64,000 nt of DNA from Galbibacter sp. BG1 (GTDB lineage Bacteria; Bacteroidota; Bacteroidia; Flavobacteriales; Flavobacteriaceae), in the NCBI RefSeq assembly GCF_013391805.1, contig NZ_CP058364.1, forward strand, positions 2,609,501-2,673,500, written 5' to 3'. The translations under genes and the position numbers were made by a program. The notes beneath the pieces are model-generated. The model did no database searches, was not told the DNA's origin, and saw only the letters and a list, made by a program, of their open reading frames with translations. Below, one piece after another: positions 7,965 through 16,676 of the stretch (the first letter of the stretch is position 1; every line of letters begins with the position of its first letter).

Positions 7965-9127
7965 TGGCAAAAATTCTGGTAATTGAAGATGAAGCGGCTA
8001 TCCGCCGTGTATTGGTAAAAATACTTTCTGAAGAGAACAAAGCCTATGAAGTGGAAGAGGCCAGTGATGGTCTTGAGGGCATGGAAACCATTAAGAAAAA
8101 CGATTTCGATTTGGTGCTATGCGATATTAAAATGCCAAAAATGGACGGTGTTGAGGTGTTGGAAGCAGCTAGAAAGATTAAGCCAGAGCTCCCTTTTGTT
8201 ATGATTTCTGGTCATGGCGATATAGAAACAGCCGTGAATACCATGAGAATGGGTGCCTACGATTATATTTCAAAACCACCGGATTTAAACCGACTTTTAA
8301 ATACCGTTAGAAATGCGCTGGACAAAAAGCAGCTCGTGGTTGAAAATAAACTCCTTAAGAAGAAAGTAGGTAAGAATTATGAAATGATTGGGGAGAGCAA
8401 GAGCATTTCCATGATTAAGGAAATGATAGATAAAGTGGCTCCCACCGATGCACGTGTTATGATTACTGGGCCTAACGGAACGGGAAAAGAGCTAGTGGCC
8501 CATTGGTTGCATCAAAAAAGTGAACGTTCTAAAGGTCCAATGATTGAGGTGAATTGTGCTGCCATTCCTTCAGAATTGATAGAAAGTGAATTGTTCGGGC
8601 ATGTAAAAGGTGCTTTTACGTCTGCAGTGAAAGACCGTGCTGGGAAATTTGAAACCGCAAATGGGGGAACTATTTTTTTAGACGAAATAGGGGATATGAG
8701 CCTTTCGGCGCAAGCTAAAGTGTTGCGTGCGCTGCAGGAAAATAAAATTTCGAGGGTAGGTAGTGATAAGGACATTAAAGTAGACGTACGCGTAGTGGCA
8801 GCTACCAATAAAGACCTTAAAAAAGAAATTGAAGACGGAAAATTTAGGGAAGATTTGTACCACCGTTTGGCGGTGATATTAATTAACGTACCTGCCTTAA
8901 ACGATAGAAGGGAAGACATTCCATTGCTTATTGAATATTTTACTGAAAAAATTGCTAAAGAGCAGGGGACAGCGCTCAAGAATTTTTCGGATAAAGCAAT
9001 CAAACAACTGCAGGAATACGATTGGACAGGAAATGTAAGGGAACTAAGAAACGTAGTGGAACGGTTATTGATTCTCGGAGGAAAAGAAGTGTCGGAAGAA
9101 GACGTAAAGCTTTTTGCCAGTAAATAA
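7964..9127 (+). CDS. NtrC-like sigma-54 response regulator lacking a DNA-binding domain
   Basis: The protein has 387 residues. The receiver domain (1-120) has the phosphoacceptor Asp54 in C-D-I-K-M-P. The AAA+ sigma-54 activation domain (about 140-370) has Walker A GPNGTGKE at 169-176, Walker B GGTIFLDE at 234-241, and a sigma-54 contact loop that reads GAFTSA at 216-221 instead of GAFTGA. Classical NtrC proteins continue for 60-80 residues with a Fis-type helix-turn-helix. Here the chain stops 40 residues after the N-V-R-E-L-R-N sensor-II motif, and a terminator follows at once. It may act without specific DNA binding, as FlgR and CtcC do. No sensor kinase is adjacent. Confidence 0.92.
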   Translation: MAKILVIEDEAAIRRVLVKILSEENKAYEVEEASDGLEGMETIKKNDFDLVLCDIKMPKMDGVEVLEAARKIKPELPFVMISGHGDIETAVNTMRMGAYDYISKPPDLNRLLNTVRNALDKKQLVVENKLLKKKVGKNYEMIGESKSISMIKEMIDKVAPTDARVMITGPNGTGKELVAHWLHQKSERSKGPMIEVNCAAIPSELIESELFGHVKGAFTSAVKDRAGKFETANGGTIFLDEIGDMSLSAQAKVLRALQENKISRVGSDKDIKVDVRVVAATNKDLKKEIEDGKFREDLYHRLAVILINVPALNDRREDIPLLIEYFTEKIAKEQGTALKNFSDKAIKQLQEYDWTGNVRELRNVVERLLILGGKEVSEEDVKLFASK

Positions 9128-9147
9128 TTTACGAACAGATAGAAAAG

Positions 9148-9190
9148 AAAAAAATGCTGTCGATTATTCATCCACAGCATTTTTTATTTT
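9148..9190. terminator. Bidirectional terminator between convergent genes
   Basis: AAAATGCTGT (9151-9160) pairs with ACAGCATTTT (9174-9183). A runs precede it and T runs follow it, so it can end transcription from both sides. Confidence 0.8.
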
Positions 9191-9210
9191 AAGATTGCCC
9201 TTTGTTTTTT

Positions 9211-11049
9211 TTAATCAAAAGATTGCATCTCTACTAATTTTTGGTAAACTCCTTTTTGTTCCAGCAATTCTTGATGGTTGCCCTGTTCTACAATTTCCCC
9301 TCTTTGCATGACGACGATAACGTCGGCATTTTGTATGGTAGATAAACGGTGGGCAATAACTATGGAGGTTCGGTTTTTCATCATATTTTCCAAGGCGAGC
9401 TGTACCAGCTTTTCACTTTCGGTATCCAACGCAGAAGTGGCTTCATCTAAAATCATAATAGGTGGATTTTTAAGTACGGCACGTGCTATGGAGAGTCGTT
9501 GTTTTTGTCCGCCACTCAATTTACCACCAGAATCCCCGATATTGGTATCGAAACCATTAGGAAGTTCCTTTATAAACTCATAGGCATTGGCAATTTTTGT
9601 AGCTTCCTCTATTTCTTCTAGGGTAGCATTTGGCTTTCCAATACGAATGTTGTTGGCCACTGTATCATTAAACAAGATTGAATCTTGCGTAACAATCCCC
9701 ATAAGGCTTCGTAAGCTTTTAATTGAAATTTCTTTAATGTTAATACCATCTATGGAAATGCTTCCGCTGTTTACATCGTAGAAGCGGGTCACCAAATTAG
9801 CGATGGTACTTTTTCCACTTCCAGATTGACCCACGAGGGCCACCGTTTTGCCTTTAGGGATTTGCAATGAAAATTCTTTCAGTACCAAATCCTCTTCATA
9901 TTTAAAATCGATTTTTTCAATGCTAATTTCCTTTTCAAAGCTCGTTTTCTCAATGGCATTTGGGGCATCTTTTATCGTATTTTCAGTTTCAAGGAGCTCT
10001 AAAATACGCTCTGCAGCACCATTTCCTCTTTTTAAACTATAACTGGCTTTTGAAATTAGTTTCGCAGGGGTAAGTATGTTATAAGCTAATGTAATGTAGC
10101 CAATAAAGAAACTCGCTTCCATACTTTCGTCTACAAAAACAAGGTAACCCCCATAAACCAGTAAAACGCCAATTACGATAATACCTAAAAGTTCGCTCAT
10201 GGGAGACGCTAAATTTTGTCGATTTAAAACAGTATTCGAGTATTTATAAAAGCGATCATTGGAATCTGAAAAACGTTTGCTAAAAACACTTTCCGCAGTA
10301 AAGGCTTTTATAACCCGCAATCCAGACATGGTTTCTTCTAAAATAGAAAGAAACGTTCCTTGTTCTTGTTGTACTTTAACCGATTGCTTTTTTAAAGATT
10401 TTCCAATTGCAGAAATTATAAAACCGGCTACGGGGATAAATACAAAAACAAACAAAGTTAGTTTGACACTAAATGCAAACATAAAAATCAAGGAAAATAG
10501 GATGGTAAGCGGTTCCCTAACAATCATCTCTAATACAGATAATATCGAATTTCTTACTTCTTCCACATCGCCACTCATTTTAGAAATGGTATCACCTTTT
10601 TTCTTTTCAGAATAAAAGGAAAGCGGTAGAGAGACAATTTTATCATACATTTTTGTACGAATGTCTTTTAAGACTCCATTTCTTAAATAGGTAATGTAAA
10701 ACATTGCCAAATAATTGGATAGGTTTTTCAGTAAGAAAAGAGAAATAATAACACCCACCATTAGCATTAAAGCGTAGAAACTACCACGTTGCTCAATTAA
10801 GTCAGAAAGATAATAGTTGAGGTAATTTTGACCGTAGTCTTTAATGTTTACCAGCGTATCTACAAAACCGTTATATTCCGGTTTTGTTGCTATTGTTTTC
10901 TTGTCGTCAAAAATAACTTTTAAGACAGGAACGAGTGCCACGAAAGACAATGTGCCAAAAAGTGCGTAAAGAATATTGAAGAAGATGTTTAGATAAGCAA
11001 ACTTTTTATAGGGCTTAGCAAAACGGAGTATTTTTTTGAAATAATTCAT
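9211..11049 (-). CDS. MsbA-like ABC exporter (fused membrane and ATPase domains)
   Basis: This 612-residue half-transporter probably works as a homodimer. The N-terminal part (about 1-340) has six membrane helices of the ABC type I exporter fold. The nucleotide-binding domain follows, with Walker A GQSGSGKST near residue 405, signature LSGGQKQRLSIARA near 515 and Walker B I-M-I-L-D-E-A-T-S-A-L-D near 535, all intact. The best-known relatives flip lipid A-core or lipids across the inner membrane, and other family members export drugs or peptides. The gene is monocistronic, with its own promoter. Assignment to MsbA itself is inference. Confidence 0.9.
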   Translation of the reverse strand: MNYFKKILRFAKPYKKFAYLNIFFNILYALFGTLSFVALVPVLKVIFDDKKTIATKPEYNGFVDTLVNIKDYGQNYLNYYLSDLIEQRGSFYALMLMVGVIISLFLLKNLSNYLAMFYITYLRNGVLKDIRTKMYDKIVSLPLSFYSEKKKGDTISKMSGDVEEVRNSILSVLEMIVREPLTILFSLIFMFAFSVKLTLFVFVFIPVAGFIISAIGKSLKKQSVKVQQEQGTFLSILEETMSGLRVIKAFTAESVFSKRFSDSNDRFYKYSNTVLNRQNLASPMSELLGIIVIGVLLVYGGYLVFVDESMEASFFIGYITLAYNILTPAKLISKASYSLKRGNGAAERILELLETENTIKDAPNAIEKTSFEKEISIEKIDFKYEEDLVLKEFSLQIPKGKTVALVGQSGSGKSTIANLVTRFYDVNSGSISIDGINIKEISIKSLRSLMGIVTQDSILFNDTVANNIRIGKPNATLEEIEEATKIANAYEFIKELPNGFDTNIGDSGGKLSGGQKQRLSIARAVLKNPPIMILDEATSALDTESEKLVQLALENMMKNRTSIVIAHRLSTIQNADVIVVMQRGEIVEQGNHQELLEQKGVYQKLVEMQSFD

Positions 11050-11097
11050 TAAAAACAGTAATAAAAATTGCTTTGTTGTTTATCTTAAAGTATGCCG

Positions 11098-11105
11098 CAA
11101 AGGTA
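11098..11105 (-). promoter_or_regulatory. Promoter -7 element of the MsbA-like gene
   Basis: The minus strand reads TACCTTTG, an exact TAnnTTTG match, about 48 bases upstream of the ATG at 11049. Confidence 0.55.
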
Positions 11106-11122
11106 AGTTTAATTATTAAAAT

Positions 11123-11150
11123 AAGCCTGTCAAACTAAATTGACAGGCTT
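11123..11150 (-). terminator. Hairpin terminator after the phosphohexomutase gene
   Basis: AAGCCTGTCAA (11123-11133) and TTGACAGGCTT (11140-11150) are perfectly complementary over 11 bases. On the minus strand a T-rich but interrupted stretch follows. It lies just past the stop at 11179 and just upstream of the next gene's promoter. Confidence 0.7.
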
Positions 11151-11178
11151 GATTTATTTTGTGCAAAAGAAAGCTTAC

Positions 11179-12897
11179 TTAGGTTAGTTTAAGTTCGCTA
11201 ACGATTCGATCTATTTTTTGATCCAGTTTTGCTGCGGCATCCGAATAGTTGGAAACGCTATCCAATTCTCCTTTTACAGAAAAATAGAATTTAATTTTAG
11301 GTTCGGTGCCACTGGGTCTAGCAGCTATTTTTGTACCGTCCTCAGTGTAATAAATCAATACGTTGGAAGAAGGTATGTCAATATCCTCTTTATCCCCGGT
11401 AATTAGGTTTATTCTCGTAGAGCTAAGGTAGTCTTCCAGATAATTTACTTTCGACCCGTCGATGGATTTGATAGGGTTTTCACGAAGATCGATCATCATT
11501 TGCTTGATCTCATCGGCCCCAGAAATACCTTTTTTGGTCAACGAAATTAGTTTTTCCCTGTAGAGCCCAAATTCCTCGTAGCATTTTAAAAGATCTTTAT
11601 AAAAGGAACTTCCTTTAGATTTGGCATCGGCTGCAATTTCGCAAGCCAGTAGGGAAGAGGTTACCGCATCTTTATCCCTTACAAAGTCGCCAACCATATA
11701 GCCAAAACTTTCTTCGCCCCCACCGATAAATTCTTGCATCGGGAAGTCTTTTATCATTTTAGCGATCCATTTAAAGCCTGTTAAGGCTTCTTTGTAACCC
11801 ACGTGATAACTTTTAGCCAAGGCTTTCATCATTGGTGTGGAGACTATGGTAGAGGCGATGAATTGATTTCCGTTAATACGATCCTCTTTTTTCCATTTTT
11901 CCAAAAGAAAACGCGTCATCAATATCATGGTTTGGTTCCCATTGAGCAATTCCATGTCACCGTCGTTATTTCTAACGGCAATTCCCATGCGATCGCTATC
12001 GGGATCCGTGCCAATAACCATATCGGCGTTTATTTCATCTGCTTTCTTTAAAGCCATGGCGAGCGCCTCTGGTTCTTCAGGATTTGGTGATTTAACCGTC
12101 GGAAAATCCCCATCGGGTTTTGCTTGCTCTTCTACAATATGCACATTGCTATAACCGGCACGTTTAAGTACTTCTGGCAATACGGTGATGGATGTCCCGT
12201 GAAGGGAGGTAAAAACGATGGAGAAATCGTTCTTTCCATTGGCTCCAAAACTACCGTTTTCCACAGAAGCTTCGATAAAAGCTTCATCTACATCTTTATC
12301 GATATACTTGATATGGGTTTCATCTGCTTTAAAATTGATGTCTTCAAAAGAGAGACTTTCAATTTCTTTTATTATTTCGTGATCCTGTGGAGGTACAATT
12401 TGTCCGCCATCTTTCCAATAAACCTTATAACCATTGTATTCTGGCGGGTTATGGGAAGCAGTAAGTACAATCCCACATTGGCAATCCAAATGCCTTACTG
12501 CAAACGAAAGCTCTGGTGTGGGTCTTAATTCAGAAAACAAAAAAACTTTAATCCCGTTTGCCGCAAAAACATCGGCCACTACCTTTGCAAGGGTATCGCT
12601 ATTGTGCCTACAATCGTAGGCGATAACTACTTTAAGTTCTTCATCGGGGAAAGATTTCTTAAGGTAATTGCTTAAACCCTGCGTGTTTTTCCCTAAGGTA
12701 TATTTATTAATTCTATTGGTTCCTACGCCCATGGTCCCGCGCATACCGCCAGTACCAAATTCTAGGTTTTTGTAGAATCTTTCGTTTAGTTCTTCTGGAT
12801 TGTTGTCAATAAGCTCTTGAACTTCTTTTTTGGTGTGAAGGTCAAAAAAGTCAGTTAGCCAAGCTTCTGCATTTTTTAAAATTTTATCTGAATTCAT
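11179..12897 (-). CDS. Phosphoglucomutase/phosphomannomutase
   Basis: This enzyme of the alpha-D-phosphohexomutase superfamily interconverts hexose 1- and 6-phosphates for central metabolism and glycan precursor synthesis. Of 572 residues, the phosphoserine loop reads T-A-S-H-N-P-P-E-Y-N-G-Y-K (about 145). The metal-binding loop is D-P-D-S-D-R (about 300), the sugar-binding loop is G-G-G-E-E-S-F-G-Y (about 395), and the phosphate-binding loop is R-P-S-G-T-E-P-K (about 535). All four are intact and the length matches the long PgcA-like forms. It is transcribed alone. The choice between glucose and mannose substrate is not visible. Confidence 0.93.
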   Translation of the reverse strand: MNSDKILKNAEAWLTDFFDLHTKKEVQELIDNNPEELNERFYKNLEFGTGGMRGTMGVGTNRINKYTLGKNTQGLSNYLKKSFPDEELKVVIAYDCRHNSDTLAKVVADVFAANGIKVFLFSELRPTPELSFAVRHLDCQCGIVLTASHNPPEYNGYKVYWKDGGQIVPPQDHEIIKEIESLSFEDINFKADETHIKYIDKDVDEAFIEASVENGSFGANGKNDFSIVFTSLHGTSITVLPEVLKRAGYSNVHIVEEQAKPDGDFPTVKSPNPEEPEALAMALKKADEINADMVIGTDPDSDRMGIAVRNNDGDMELLNGNQTMILMTRFLLEKWKKEDRINGNQFIASTIVSTPMMKALAKSYHVGYKEALTGFKWIAKMIKDFPMQEFIGGGEESFGYMVGDFVRDKDAVTSSLLACEIAADAKSKGSSFYKDLLKCYEEFGLYREKLISLTKKGISGADEIKQMMIDLRENPIKSIDGSKVNYLEDYLSSTRINLITGDKEDIDIPSSNVLIYYTEDGTKIAARPSGTEPKIKFYFSVKGELDSVSNYSDAAAKLDQKIDRIVSELKLT

Positions 12898-12989
12898 TTT
12901 AATGGTTAATTTTTCCTAAAGTTACTTAAGATAAGGTAATTATGTGCTTAATTTTAGCTGAAAATTGAGTTTAATTCCATTATTGTTCT

Positions 12990-13970
12990 TTATTTGGTGG
13001 ACTCTAAAGTTTTAGCTGAAACTTTAGGCGTGATGGTTTCCAGAACTTTATAACGCTTTTCTTGTTTTTTAGACCGTAAAACCAGCTCTCCAATAAATCC
13101 CGCGATAAATAGTTGCGTACCGATAATCATAGCGGTTAAAGAGATATAAAATTGGGGCCGTTGTGTTATAAGGCGACCATAAGGGGTGAAAAATAATTTG
13201 TCTATGCCGAGGTAAATGGCAAAGCAAAAGCCAATAATAAACATAAGCACCCCAAGAGCACCAAACAAATGCATGGGCTGTTTGCCAAATTTGGATATAA
13301 ACCAAATGGTAATTAGGTCTAGAAAACCGTTTATAAAACGCTCCATGCCGAATTTAGTGGTGCCATATTTTCGGGCCTGATGCTTTACCACTTTTTCTTC
13401 AATACGGCTAAATCCCGCATTTTTTGCCAAAACTGGAATGTAGCGATGCATTTCGCCATGTACATCGATGGTTTTTATAACCTGCTTTCGGTAAGCCTTG
13501 AGTCCACAATTGAAGTCGTTTAATTGAACCCCTGAAGTTTTTCGTGCCGCCCAGTTAAATAATTTGGAGGGCATATTTTTGGAAATCACCGAATCGTACC
13601 GCACTTTTTTCCACCCTGAAACCAGATCTAGCTTGTTTTCGTTAAGTTGATGGTAAATAGCTGGAATTTCCTCCGGATTATCCTGGAGATCGGCGTCCAT
13701 GGTAATTACCACCTCACCTTGAGCCATTTCGAAGCCGGCATGCAAGGCTTGCGATTTTCCAAAATTTCTAAGAAAGCGAATGGCCTTTACATTTGTGTTT
13801 TTTGCAGAAAGATTTTGAATAGTCGCCCAGGAATTGTCGGTGCTCCCATCGTCTATAAAAATAATTTCATAAGAAAAACGATTGGATTGCATCACTGCTA
13901 CAATCCAATCGTGTAATTCTTTTAAAGACTCTTGTTCGTTGAGTAGTGGTATTACTACTGATATATCCAT
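12990..13970 (-). CDS. Membrane-bound family 2 glycosyltransferase (GtrB/DPM1-like)
   Basis: The 326-residue protein begins directly with the GT2 fold (V-V-I-P-L-L-N-E-Q-E-S-L). It has the catalytic D-A-D-L-Q-D near residue 93 and F-N-C-G-L-K-A near 150. After about residue 230 come two long hydrophobic helices. This architecture is that of GtrB/DPM1-type enzymes, which move glucose, mannose or similar from a nucleotide sugar to undecaprenyl or dolichyl phosphate on the cytoplasmic face. The lipid-linked sugar is then used for glycan or lipid modification. It has its own promoter despite lying only 39 bases from the DUF4199 gene. Confidence 0.9.
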   Translation of the reverse strand: MDISVVIPLLNEQESLKELHDWIVAVMQSNRFSYEIIFIDDGSTDNSWATIQNLSAKNTNVKAIRFLRNFGKSQALHAGFEMAQGEVVITMDADLQDNPEEIPAIYHQLNENKLDLVSGWKKVRYDSVISKNMPSKLFNWAARKTSGVQLNDFNCGLKAYRKQVIKTIDVHGEMHRYIPVLAKNAGFSRIEEKVVKHQARKYGTTKFGMERFINGFLDLITIWFISKFGKQPMHLFGALGVLMFIIGFCFAIYLGIDKLFFTPYGRLITQRPQFYISLTAMIIGTQLFIAGFIGELVLRSKKQEKRYKVLETITPKVSAKTLESTK

Positions 13971-13997
13971 GGGTGAATTTATAATCTAAAATAAATT

Positions 13998-14005
13998 CAA
14001 AGATA
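13998..14005 (-). promoter_or_regulatory. Promoter -7 element of the glycosyltransferase gene
   Basis: The minus strand reads TATCTTTG, an exact TAnnTTTG match, 27 bases before the ATG at 13970. It suggests the gene is not simply read through from DUF4199. Confidence 0.55.
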
Positions 14006-14009
14006 TAAA

Positions 14010-14531
14010 TTAGTATTCACTTTTAGATTTTTTCATGATCAAAGCAGGAACTAGCGTCAAGATAAAACCAAAAAAGATACTTCCCAGCAATCCAAAAGCA
14101 GCCTGGATAAGCGGACCAGAAAATTTTCTGGACATTTCCAATTGACTTTCAATTTGTTCTGGTGTCATGCCGTAGTCTACCATTTTGGCCCTCGCTATTT
14201 CCAGTTGTTTTTCAACCATATCTGGATCGATAACATTGGAGAGCAATAAATTAAATAGCATACCTATAATACCTCCAATAAGGCATAACCCGATTCCGAT
14301 TTTCAAGGCCTCACCAAAAGTCATATAACCTCCATTGGCCTTTTTAAATTGTTTTAAAGCAATTAAAATTACTGCTAGCATAATAACTAGGCTTATTACT
14401 AATGTAGGGATGCCCTGTTGGTAATGCATATCTGCAAAATAAAGCATGAGTCCAAATACTACGCTTATTCCTCCCAATAAGAGCCCATATTGCAAAGCAT
14501 ATTTTCCTGTTGTTGGTTGTGTGTTTTCCAT
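14010..14531 (-). CDS. DUF4199 domain inner-membrane protein
   Basis: This 173-residue protein has four hydrophobic segments at about 13-30, 38-60, 78-100 and 140-165. The intervening amphipathic loop is rich in Met, Glu and Gln (M-T-P-E-Q-I-E-S-Q-L-E-M). The pattern, and the segment G-G-Y-M-T-F-G-E-A-L-K-I-G near residue 66, match DUF4199, a Bacteroidota-specific membrane family of unknown function. It is not obviously linked in function to its neighbours. A role in envelope biology would be a guess. Confidence 0.85.
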   Translation of the reverse strand: MENTQPTTGKYALQYGLLLGGISVVFGLMLYFADMHYQQGIPTLVISLVIMLAVILIALKQFKKANGGYMTFGEALKIGIGLCLIGGIIGMLFNLLLSNVIDPDMVEKQLEIARAKMVDYGMTPEQIESQLEMSRKFSGPLIQAAFGLLGSIFFGFILTLVPALIMKKSKSEY

Positions 14532-14659
14532 TTTTATAAGTTGAATTAGTTTTATACTAAAATAAGTAGCTTTTCTCGTATATTTGTTACAGTTAAGGAA
14601 TAATAAAAAAATACTTGCAAATTTTTGGTGTAAAGCATTGGTTATCTAAAATAAATTTA

Positions 14660-14667
14660 TAAATTTG
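14660..14667 (+). promoter_or_regulatory. Promoter of rpmE2
   Basis: TAAATTTG matches TAnnTTTG, and a TTG at 14638-14640 lies 19 bases upstream as the -33 element. The spacing is the textbook one for this phylum, and the ATG follows about 37 bases later. Confidence 0.7.
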
Positions 14668-14704
14668 CACCTCGAAAAAATTCTGAAGTTTAAAATATAG
14701 AGCG

Positions 14705-14956
14705 ATGAAAAAAGGTATACATCCAGAAAATTATAGATTAGTAGCGTTTAAAGACATGTCTAATGATGATGTTTTTATCACTAAATCTACAGCAGAAACT
14801 AAAGAGACATTAGAGGTTGACGGTGTTGAATATCCTGTAATTAAACTGGAGATTTCTAGATCATCGCACCCTTACTATACAGGTAAGTCTAAACTTGTAG
14901 ATACTGCTGGTCGTATCGATAAGTTCAAGAACAAATACGCAAAGTTCAAAAAATAA
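14705..14956 (+). CDS. rpmE2: 50S ribosomal protein L31 type B (zinc-independent)
   Basis: The 83-residue protein begins [10 protein letters not shown] and contains S-S-H-P-Y-Y-T-G-K, the hallmark of L31. It has no cysteine at all, so it is the C-minus type B form, which does not bind zinc. L31 bridges the large and small ribosomal subunits. In many bacteria the C-minus form replaces the zinc form under zinc limitation. Whether this genome has a second copy cannot be seen here. It is monocistronic, with a strong promoter and terminator. Confidence 0.97.
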   Translation: MKKGIHPENYRLVAFKDMSNDDVFITKSTAETKETLEVDGVEYPVIKLEISRSSHPYYTGKSKLVDTAGRIDKFKNKYAKFKK

Positions 14957-14977
14957 GAAACTTATATATTCTATTGA

Positions 14978-15005
14978 AACCTCTGATGCTATCAGGGGTT
15001 TTTTT
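14978..15005 (+). terminator. Intrinsic terminator of rpmE2
   Basis: AACCTCTGA (14978-14986) pairs with TCAGGGGTT (14992-15000) with one wobble, followed by a seven-base T run. Confidence 0.85.
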
Positions 15006-15283
15006 GTTAGTGAAACTCAATTTTGAGAAGTTGCAAATACAATAAGATCAAAATTGTAAGTTGAACCTGTCTACGTATCACAGATAGGAAGACTAACCCC
15101 GACCTTTAATGTGGGTGTCCCATTGAATTTTTCAAAAAAAGAGTTAGTGAACCCATCTAGGGTCGATTGAAGGAGCCTATATAATCTGTTTTGTTTAAAA
15201 ACTATACAGGTTTATGTTGAATTCATCTAGATTTTTTTACAATTCTGTAGCATTACATTATCTTTATTTAAAATTTAAGCATC
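15006..15283. other. Noncoding stretch upstream of the GlmU-like gene
   Basis: I find no ORF. The middle part (about 15056-15175) is less AT-rich than its flanks and has several short complementary pieces. CCTGTCT pairs with AGATAGG (15066-15089), and ACTAAC with GTTAGT (about 15092-15149). A -7-like TATCTTTA (last base off consensus) precedes the ATG at 15284. Confidence 0.4.
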
Positions 15284-16459
15284 ATGAACTATATCCTTTT
15301 CGACGGCCCCGTTCGTAACGCATTATTGCCTTTTACGTATACCCGTCCCGTTGCAGATATTCGTATTGGAATTCTTACCATTCGGGAGAAATGGGAAAAG
15401 TTTTTGGGATATACCACAACTACAATCACCGAGGATTATCTGGCTGATAAACATCCAATGGTGGAAATGGAGGCAAACGTCCTTATCAATGCCGCTTTTC
15501 TTCCAAATGAAGAATTGGTGGAGTTGATTAAAGGATTGGATAAGGAGCAGGCTGTGTTTCATGGCGAAGAAGTAATTGCTTTTTACACTACGGAAGCACA
15601 GGAAGAAGTAGATTTAAATAGTTATGAAGCTATTGAATACAATGGCGATTGTCTTCAAATTCAGAATACATGGGATATTTTTTCTAAAAATGGAGAAGCT
15701 ATGGAAGCCGATTTCGAATTGCTGACGTCGGGAAGAACCAGCAAACCGATTCCTTCCAGTAATAACGTTATAGCTCCAGAAAACATATTTTTAGAGGAAG
15801 GGGTAACTATAGAGTTCTGTACTTTAAATGCTTCAATGGGACCGATATATTTGGGGAAAGATTCCTTGGTAATGGAAGGTACGGTTATTCGTGGAGGCTT
15901 TGCCTTGTGCGAAAATGCCATTGTAAAAATGGGTGCAAAAATTTATGGGGCAACTACCGTGGGGCCTGCCTGTAAAGTTGGTGGGGAAATTAATAATTCG
16001 GTATTGTTTCAAAATTCAAATAAAGGTCACGAGGGGTTTTTGGGCAATTCTGTGCTGGGAGAGTGGTGTAATATTGGCGCAGATACCAATACTTCCAACT
16101 TAAAGAACGATTATTCCCCAGTGCGCTTATGGAACTATGAAACCGAAAACTTCGCAAAAACCGGTTTGCAGTTTTGCGGACTTATGATGGGCGACCATAG
16201 CAAGTGCGGTATCAACACTATGTTTAATACGGGAACTGTAGTAGGGGTGAGCGCCAATATTTATGGTAGTGGATATCAAAAGAATTTTATACCGAGTTTT
16301 AGCTGGGGTGGAACTGCTGGTTTTACTACCTATCAACCAAAAAAGGCATACCAAACGGCAAAAGCGATGATGGAGCGTAGAAATTGCGAATTCACTGCTG
16401 AAGAAGAAGGAATTCTCGATCATATCTTTGAAAATACCAAAAAATGGCGTAAGGATTGA
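15284..16459 (+). CDS. GlmU-like sugar nucleotidyltransferase/acetyltransferase
   Basis: The 391-residue protein opens with N-Y-I-L-F-D-G-P and contains R-N-A-L-L-P-F-T-Y-T-R-P, the signature of the Bacteroidota family TIGR03991. This family is a putative alternative GlmU that makes UDP-N-acetylglucosamine. The N-terminal half is a reduced nucleotidyltransferase-like domain. From about residue 150 on, left-handed beta-helix hexapeptide repeats appear (for example E-N-A-I-V-K-M-G-A-K-I-Y-G). The C-terminal segment includes G-D-H-S-K-C-G-I-N-T-M-F-N. It is a cytoplasmic enzyme. The exact sugar is inferred from the family, not from the sequence. Confidence 0.85.
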   Translation: MNYILFDGPVRNALLPFTYTRPVADIRIGILTIREKWEKFLGYTTTTITEDYLADKHPMVEMEANVLINAAFLPNEELVELIKGLDKEQAVFHGEEVIAFYTTEAQEEVDLNSYEAIEYNGDCLQIQNTWDIFSKNGEAMEADFELLTSGRTSKPIPSSNNVIAPENIFLEEGVTIEFCTLNASMGPIYLGKDSLVMEGTVIRGGFALCENAIVKMGAKIYGATTVGPACKVGGEINNSVLFQNSNKGHEGFLGNSVLGEWCNIGADTNTSNLKNDYSPVRLWNYETENFAKTGLQFCGLMMGDHSKCGINTMFNTGTVVGVSANIYGSGYQKNFIPSFSWGGTAGFTTYQPKKAYQTAKAMMERRNCEFTAEEEGILDHIFENTKKWRKD

Positions 16460-16634
16460 TGGTTTTATACAGTGTAAAGTGAATTATCTTCAAATTCCAT
16501 TCGGGTGATAGATATCAAATTATTTAAAAAGTAAGTCATACATTGCCTGTTGGTGTTAGTTATTCCCTTTTCAATACTTCAAAACTTTTGATTATCAAAT
16601 CAATAGAATGTTTTAATACCTCCAAAGAAGTTGG

Positions 16635-16642
16635 TATATTTG
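16635..16642 (+). promoter_or_regulatory. Promoter -7 element of mtaB
   Basis: TATATTTG matches TAnnTTTG exactly, about 35 bases upstream of the ATG at 16677. Confidence 0.6.
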
Positions 16643-16676
16643 TACGCTTTTTTAAAAGCCAAAAACGTATCCAAAA

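Noticed and set aside
9128-9210. Frameshifted remains of a Fis-type DNA-binding domain after the NtrC-like gene
   Set aside because: The gap is 83 bases and consists mainly of a terminator. No helix-turn-helix reading exists in any frame.
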